NCBI RefSeq assembly: GCF_904846185.1
Contig: NZ_CAJGZQ010000005.1
Location: forward strand, 62,001 to 126,000
Direction of reading: 5' to 3'
Length of the DNA stretch: 64,000 bases
Origin: Psychrobacter immobilis
GTDB lineage: Bacteria; Pseudomonadota; Gammaproteobacteria; Pseudomonadales; Moraxellaceae
Position 1 is the stretch's first letter. Each line of letters starts with the position of its first letter. Made by a program: the position numbers and the translations under genes. This document shows positions 59,634-64,000 of this stretch, piece after piece. The notes under the pieces are model-generated. The model did no database searches, was not told the DNA's origin, and was given only the letters and a program-made list of their open reading frames with translations.

Positions 59634-60806
59634 ATGACTTCTATACCGCTTTGTTTACCCGACTCTATCACGCCTGAGCAATTTTTAAGCGAATACTGGC
59701 AAAAAAAGCCACTCTTAATTAAACAAGGCTTACCACAGCTAATTGGCATGTTTGAACCTGACGACATGCTTGGTCTAGCCCTAGAAGAAGATGCTGCGGC
59801 GCGTTTACTAACTCAAGCAGCAAGTAAAAAAGAAGGTCAGGCGCAGTGGCAACTCAAAAAAAGCCCATTGACTGAAACTGATTTCGATAACTTACCTGAG
59901 CAATGGACGGTATTGGTACAGAATATGGAACAGTGGTCACCTGAGCTTGGTCAATTGTGGCAAGCCTTTGGCTTTATTCCACAATGGCAACGTGATGACA
60001 TCATGGTTTCTTATGCGCCAAAAGGTGGCTCAGTCGGCAAACACTATGACGATTATGATGTGTTTTTAGCGCAAGGGTTTGGGTCTAGACGTTGGCAACT
60101 GGGCAAATTCTGTGATAAAAATACCGAGTTTGTCGCTGATGAGCCGATTCGCCTCTTTGATGATATGGGTGAGATTATTTTTGATGAGATATTAGAAGCG
60201 GGTGACGTGCTTTACGTACCGCCGAAGCTGTCACATTTTGGTGTGGCACAAGACGATTGCTTAACCTTTTCATTTGGCTGCCGTCGTCCTAACTTGATGC
60301 AAATCATCGACAGCTTGGCTGATATCGCCACCAACGATAGCGATTTATTTATCCCAATGCTGCTGCCACAAGCGCTGCAAGCGTCAGGTGAATTGCAAGC
60401 GAGCAGCATCAATGCGATCAAAGATCAGCTATTACAAATGCTACAGTCTGAGCGTGGTAGTGATATCATTCGTCAAGCAGTTTCTGAAGTCGTCAGCAAA
60501 CGCCAGTATGATGCGCTGATGCCAGAGGATACATTAGATACAGATGAGCTCATGCAAGCTCTAGCAGAAGGTGCTACCTTGCAAGCGGATTATAGCAATC
60601 GTTTGTTATACACCCAGGCGGATAATGACATCGTTTTATATGCCAATGGGCAACGCATTGACGGGCTTGACGAGACCGCAGTAGCGGTATTGGTGCGTTT
60701 GGCTAATGGCGAACACCTAAATAGTCAAGATGTCGCCGATGTTGACTCAGACGATTTGAGCGAATGGCTAGAGAACGGCTGGGTGTGGATTGATATTGCT
60801 GAATAA
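59634..60806 (+). CDS. roxA: Ribosomal protein uL16 3-hydroxylase (RoxA/YcfD-type, JmjC cupin)
   Basis: This is an Fe(II)/2-oxoglutarate oxygenase of about 390 residues. The iron ligands are His and Asp in KHYDDYD and a second His in LSHFGVAQDD. EYWQKKPLLIKQGLP near residue 17 and the C-terminal winged-helix part fit the ribosomal oxygenase group, which in E. coli hydroxylates Arg81 of uL16. The ATG at 59634 is preferred to an upstream TTG. After the cupin core a helical dimerisation region (about residues 215-300) precedes the winged helix. It ends at a strong terminator. Confidence 0.92.
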   Translation: MTSIPLCLPDSITPEQFLSEYWQKKPLLIKQGLPQLIGMFEPDDMLGLALEEDAAARLLTQAASKKEGQAQWQLKKSPLTETDFDNLPEQWTVLVQNMEQWSPELGQLWQAFGFIPQWQRDDIMVSYAPKGGSVGKHYDDYDVFLAQGFGSRRWQLGKFCDKNTEFVADEPIRLFDDMGEIIFDEILEAGDVLYVPPKLSHFGVAQDDCLTFSFGCRRPNLMQIIDSLADIATNDSDLFIPMLLPQALQASGELQASSINAIKDQLLQMLQSERGSDIIRQAVSEVVSKRQYDALMPEDTLDTDELMQALAEGATLQADYSNRLLYTQADNDIVLYANGQRIDGLDETAVAVLVRLANGEHLNSQDVADVDSDDLSEWLENGWVWIDIAE

Positions 60807-60844
60807 TATCTATTAATCAGACATTAATCAAATAACGTAAATAA

Positions 60845-60886
60845 AAAAAACCGCTATCCGACAATTACTCAGATAGCGGTTTTTTC
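60845..60886. terminator. Terminator between roxA and the putA C-terminal gene
   Basis: AAAAAACCGCTATC and GATAGCGGTTTTTT form a perfect 14-bp stem with a 13-base loop. It serves both converging genes. Confidence 0.92.
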
Positions 60887-60981
60887 TTATAAATCGTATT
60901 CGGTATTTATAGCTATACCAAACACTGCTTCGCACTTATCAAAACGGATATAAGAGCGAAGCGGGTTTGTAATTAATACGG

Positions 60982-61674
60982 TTATTCTGTACCAAGTTCA
61001 AGCAAGCTAGCATTACCACCGATCGCTGTGGTATTGATTGTTTTGACGCGCTCAGTGACAAAACGATGCAAATAATCAGGCGTTAGCATCTCTGACAAGC
61101 CTTCCATATCAGTGACGCTGATGACTTGCGTTAAGATACCGTCTGTATTGGCAAGCTCTTGACTGATAGTCTGTACTTCGCTTCGATTGCCAGAGACTGC
61201 AACCTGTGCCAGACGATCGATATATAAAAGCGTGACGGTTTGCGAGTCATTCGCCACACTCAATACATCTTCGCTGATACCTGTATCATATAGTATCTTG
61301 GCAGCTTCATTGCACATCTCATCTTGGCTTGGGCAATGCAGGATGACTTCATTACCTGTCAATAGTGCGGCTACCAGCTGTCCTAATACTGCCATGGCTC
61401 TAGCAGATTCACCACCAACAACCATCGTCTTACCACGACCAGTGACATATAGATCGTTGGACTCACCAGTTGCACCAGTCATACGATGCACCTCATCCAA
61501 GCTAGGCGCGGCGCTCAATAGATGATTGAACAAACGCTTTGCTTTATTGGCATCACCAGTCAGCAGCGCCAACTTTGGAATAGCCGCTTGCAGATATGTT
61601 GCGCGATTCACTGCGCCAAGTAATCGCCAAGATTCACAAACCTGGGCATGATTTTTTTTGAATTCAGTCGCCAT
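60982..61674 (-). CDS. Stand-alone PutA C-terminal ALDH-superfamily domain protein
   Basis: This is a 230-residue protein corresponding to the C-terminal domain of long PutA enzymes. The closing NTTAIGGNASLLELG matches the PutA C-terminal signature, and LLGAVNRATYLQAAIPKLALLTGDA resembles the start of that domain. It lacks an aldehyde dehydrogenase catalytic Cys motif. It begins 11 bases after the putA stop, and AAGGAG overlaps that stop seven bases before its ATG, so this is a real, coupled gene and not a sequencing break. It may bind PutA and close its substrate channel. That role is inferred. Confidence 0.82.
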   Translation of the reverse strand: MATEFKKNHAQVCESWRLLGAVNRATYLQAAIPKLALLTGDANKAKRLFNHLLSAAPSLDEVHRMTGATGESNDLYVTGRGKTMVVGGESARAMAVLGQLVAALLTGNEVILHCPSQDEMCNEAAKILYDTGISEDVLSVANDSQTVTLLYIDRLAQVAVSGNRSEVQTISQELANTDGILTQVISVTDMEGLSEMLTPDYLHRFVTERVKTINTTAIGGNASLLELGTE

Positions 61675-61685
61675 GTTGCTACTCC

Positions 61686-64000
61686 TTATGCGAGTTCTGT
61701 TTGAGTGGTGGTTTGGGTAGTATTATTAGCAGTCGTCCGGTTGTTGCTATTTGACTCTGAGCTAAGCTGCATCAAACGTGCGACATAATGCGGGCCACCA
61801 GCTTTAGGACCCGTGCCAGACAGACCACAACCACCGAATGGTTGTACGTTTACGACGGCACCGATTTGGTTGCGGTTGATGTAAGTATTACCTACAAACG
61901 CACGGCGCTCGATATGCTCAACGGTATTTTCGATACGGCTATGAATACCCAAGGTCAAGCCAAAGCCTGTCGCGTTGATGGCATCAATCAACTTATTCAG
62001 ATCACGTGCTTGATAGCGCAGTACGTGCAAAATTGGGCCAAAATGCTCGCCACCGATCACGTCGATACTTTTCACTTCGATCGCTGTTGGCAATACAAAG
62101 GTAGACTGTTCTTGACTAACAACTGAGCTTGAGCTCATTGGCGTCTGTGCCAAGATAGTCGCCGTTGGCTCAGCGTCCATACGCTCGATATGCGCTTCAA
62201 GACTACGTTTGGCATCCGCATCAATCACTGGACCCACATCTGTAGCAGCATATAAAGGATTGCCGACCGATAGCTCAGCCATATTACCTTGTAATAGCTC
62301 AATTAAATTATCAGCCATTTCTTCTTGCACGCACAATATACGACAAGCTGAGCAACGCTGACCTGCTGAACCAAATGCAGATAAGACAGCGTCTCTAACC
62401 ACTTGTTCTGGCAATGCCGTTGAATCAACTATCATAGCATTCTGACCACCAGTTTCGGCGATAAAAACAGGTAGCTCACCACTGGCTTGGGCATGATCAT
62501 TTAGGCTTTGGTTAATACGTTGAGCCGTTTGGGTTGAACCCGTAAATATCACACCTGCTATATTGTCAGCCGCTGTCAATGCACCACCAACATCGCCAGC
62601 ACCGATCACTAACTGTAAGGCTTGTGTTGGTACGCCTGCTTGGTACATTAGCTGAGCACCAAAATGGGCAATCAAGCTGGTTTGTTCGGCAGGTTTCGCC
62701 ACCACCGTATTACCTGCTGCTAGCGCCGCTACGATTTGACCGGTATAGATAGCCAATGGGAAGTTCCATGGGCTAATACAGACAAAGGTACCACGTGCTT
62801 TATAAACTTGACGAGATTGCTTACCAGCCAAATCGGTAAATTCATGCACGACATCGTCTAAACGCTCTGCTTCATCAGCATAAAAACGGCAGAAATCAAC
62901 CGCTTCTTTGATTTCATCAATACCGTCTTGAAGGGTTTTGCCCGCTTCGATTTGGCATAGCGCCATTAGCTCAGCATAGTTTTCTTCATAGAGATCAGCT
63001 ATTTTACGCAATATTTCAGCACGCTTAGCAGCTGATACTGCTTGCCAGACACTTTGCCCTGCCACTGCCGCATCGATTGCTTGACCAGCTATTTGAGCAT
63101 TGGCATAAGTGACTTCACCAGCACTTACTTCGTGGTTCCAAGGTGCACGTACGGTTTGAGTCTCAAGCTTATGCGTTACGCCCTCTACTTCATATTCATC
63201 AACTGCTTTGCCATTGACGATGGACGTCGCTGACCAAGTTTTATGCAAATGGCTATCGATAGCAGATTTAAAGGGCAACCATTGTGACTCTACGAATATA
63301 TTAGGGCCAAAACTGGCACGGCGCGCACCATAAATCTCTAACGGCAACGGAATCTCTGGATTGTGTAACGTCGCATTGGTCAGTAGCTTGTCATAAGGAT
63401 GTACTGTCAGCTTCTCAATCGGATAAGACTTGTCTAGTAGCTGATGGACAAACGAGCTATTGGCACCGTTTTCGAGCAAGCGACGTACCAAGTACGGCAG
63501 CAAATCTTTATGCGCGCCAACTGGGGCATAGATACGTACCGGAATTTTATACGCTTGTAAGATATGATCATAAAGCGCATCGCCCATACCATGTAGACGC
63601 TGAAACTCAAACTCTCTATGCTTACTCATGGTCATAATTGACGCTAGGGTGTGCGCATTGTGTGTCGCAAACTGTGGCCAAATCAAGCCGCGCAGATGAT
63701 CTGATAACAAGAAACGCGCACAGGCAAGGTAAGCAGTATCCGTGCCTTCTTTGCGTGTCCAGACAGGATAGCCTGACAGACCTTTTTGCTGGGCAAGCTT
63801 GATCTCAGTATCCCAATAGGCGCCCTTTACCAGACGTACTGGAATACGATCTCCCACCTCAGTCGATAGCCGTGCCAACCACACCAAAATAGCGATGGCA
63901 CGCTTAGAGTAACCTTGCACGACCAAGCCAAGACCATCCCAGTCAGCCGTCAAATTGTCACGGTACAAAGACTCAAACAGTTTTAAAGAAATTTCAAGGC
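61686..64000 (-). CDS. putA: Proline dehydrogenase/glutamate-semialdehyde dehydrogenase, N-terminus outside window
   Basis: This is the C-terminal part (about 771 residues) of bifunctional PutA, which oxidises proline to glutamate. The frame stays open to the window edge. The first 200 residues are the end of the FAD proline dehydrogenase barrel (RLVKGAYWDTEIKLAQ, GANSSFVHQLLD). The ALDH domain follows, with FICISPWNFPLAIYTGQ-like sequence (FVCISPWNFPLAIYTG), the catalytic Glu in IAETGGQNAM and Cys in GSAGQRCSACR. It ends in a Thr/Asn-rich tail. The PutA C-terminal domain is absent from this chain and is encoded by the next gene. Confidence 0.96.
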   Translation of the reverse strand, partial: LEISLKLFESLYRDNLTADWDGLGLVVQGYSKRAIAILVWLARLSTEVGDRIPVRLVKGAYWDTEIKLAQQKGLSGYPVWTRKEGTDTAYLACARFLLSDHLRGLIWPQFATHNAHTLASIMTMSKHREFEFQRLHGMGDALYDHILQAYKIPVRIYAPVGAHKDLLPYLVRRLLENGANSSFVHQLLDKSYPIEKLTVHPYDKLLTNATLHNPEIPLPLEIYGARRASFGPNIFVESQWLPFKSAIDSHLHKTWSATSIVNGKAVDEYEVEGVTHKLETQTVRAPWNHEVSAGEVTYANAQIAGQAIDAAVAGQSVWQAVSAAKRAEILRKIADLYEENYAELMALCQIEAGKTLQDGIDEIKEAVDFCRFYADEAERLDDVVHEFTDLAGKQSRQVYKARGTFVCISPWNFPLAIYTGQIVAALAAGNTVVAKPAEQTSLIAHFGAQLMYQAGVPTQALQLVIGAGDVGGALTAADNIAGVIFTGSTQTAQRINQSLNDHAQASGELPVFIAETGGQNAMIVDSTALPEQVVRDAVLSAFGSAGQRCSACRILCVQEEMADNLIELLQGNMAELSVGNPLYAATDVGPVIDADAKRSLEAHIERMDAEPTATILAQTPMSSSSVVSQEQSTFVLPTAIEVKSIDVIGGEHFGPILHVLRYQARDLNKLIDAINATGFGLTLGIHSRIENTVEHIERRAFVGNTYINRNQIGAVVNVQPFGGCGLSGTGPKAGGPHYVARLMQLSSESNSNNRTTANNTTQTTTQTELA

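Noticed and set aside
61674..61685. Sequencing frameshift as the cause of the separate putA C-terminal gene
   Set aside because: The upstream gene ends cleanly with TAA in a Thr/Asn-rich tail, and a well-placed AAGGAG and ATG follow. This looks like a natural gene junction.

Overview
The window looks like chromosomal DNA of a gammaproteobacterium of the family Moraxellaceae, most likely Psychrobacter. This is inferred from the gene set and protein style (large AmpG, GT6 glycosyltransferase, PutA, KatG, tus genes, small Moraxellaceae-like lipoproteins) and not from any marker rRNA. No rRNA, tRNA, CRISPR array, prophage or intact insertion sequence was recognised. Most genes are housekeeping. 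The accessory material is a surface-glycan locus, a few lineage-specific exported proteins, and traces of one IS5-like element family.

Layout. 1-5.8 kb (minus strand): lipid catabolism genes, with an SDR cut by the window edge, a histidine phosphatase, an ACAD10/11-type kinase-like protein, an acyl-CoA dehydrogenase, and a SohB-like S49 protease without its usual membrane anchor. 6.2-9.1 kb (plus): aspS and an LpxL-type acyltransferase. 9.15-9.32 kb: a 167-bp MITE-like element with a perfect CTAA target duplication. 9.4-17.6 kb (plus): the glycan locus, with a GT-A transferase, a Stealth sugar-phosphate transferase, UDP-glucose dehydrogenase, UDP-glucuronate epimerase, two GT25 enzymes, a GT6 enzyme with an NXN motif, a GT32/Caps_synth-like enzyme, and a YrbL-like kinase-fold gene frameshifted at a TA repeat. 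It has no flippase, polymerase or ABC exporter, so it more probably decorates lipooligosaccharide core or a carrier made elsewhere than builds a complete capsule.

17.7-24.8 kb: ilvE, glnE, the tusDCBE sulfur relay (interrupted by a short palindromic relic of the same element family), trmL and an entericidin-like lipoprotein. 24.9-32.2 kb: hemW, an EVE-domain protein, a coiled-coil lipoprotein, a solo IS end, a MATE pump, accB and accC. 32.3-42.2 kb: a small exported protein, leuA divergent from an Lrp-type regulator, a YbfB-like MFS protein, an ABC1/UbiB-type kinase, moeB-like, prmC and ampG. 42.8-50 kb: katG, a CysB-type LysR regulator with a palindrome at its start, a luciferase-like oxidoreductase, an ornithine cyclodeaminase-family enzyme and an AEC transporter. 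50.2-55.7 kb: mnmG, an unknown protein, grxD, ispF and mnmA. TusDCBE and MnmA, which act in one pathway (s2U34 of tRNA), are thus both in the window, with MnmG, which modifies the same base. 55.8-64 kb: an unusual exported Asn/Ser/Thr-rich protein, purB, a small lipoprotein, a RoxA-type ribosomal oxygenase, and putA, whose C-terminal ALDH-like domain is a separate downstream gene with its own ribosome binding site.

The observations most worth following are the TA-repeat frameshift in the YrbL-like gene, the split putA, the NXN-type GT6 in its glycan locus, the two-gene ACAD10/11-like module, the IS5-like MITE family including the copy inside the tus operon, and the 617-residue exported protein. 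All function calls come from reading the sequence. No database search was run.
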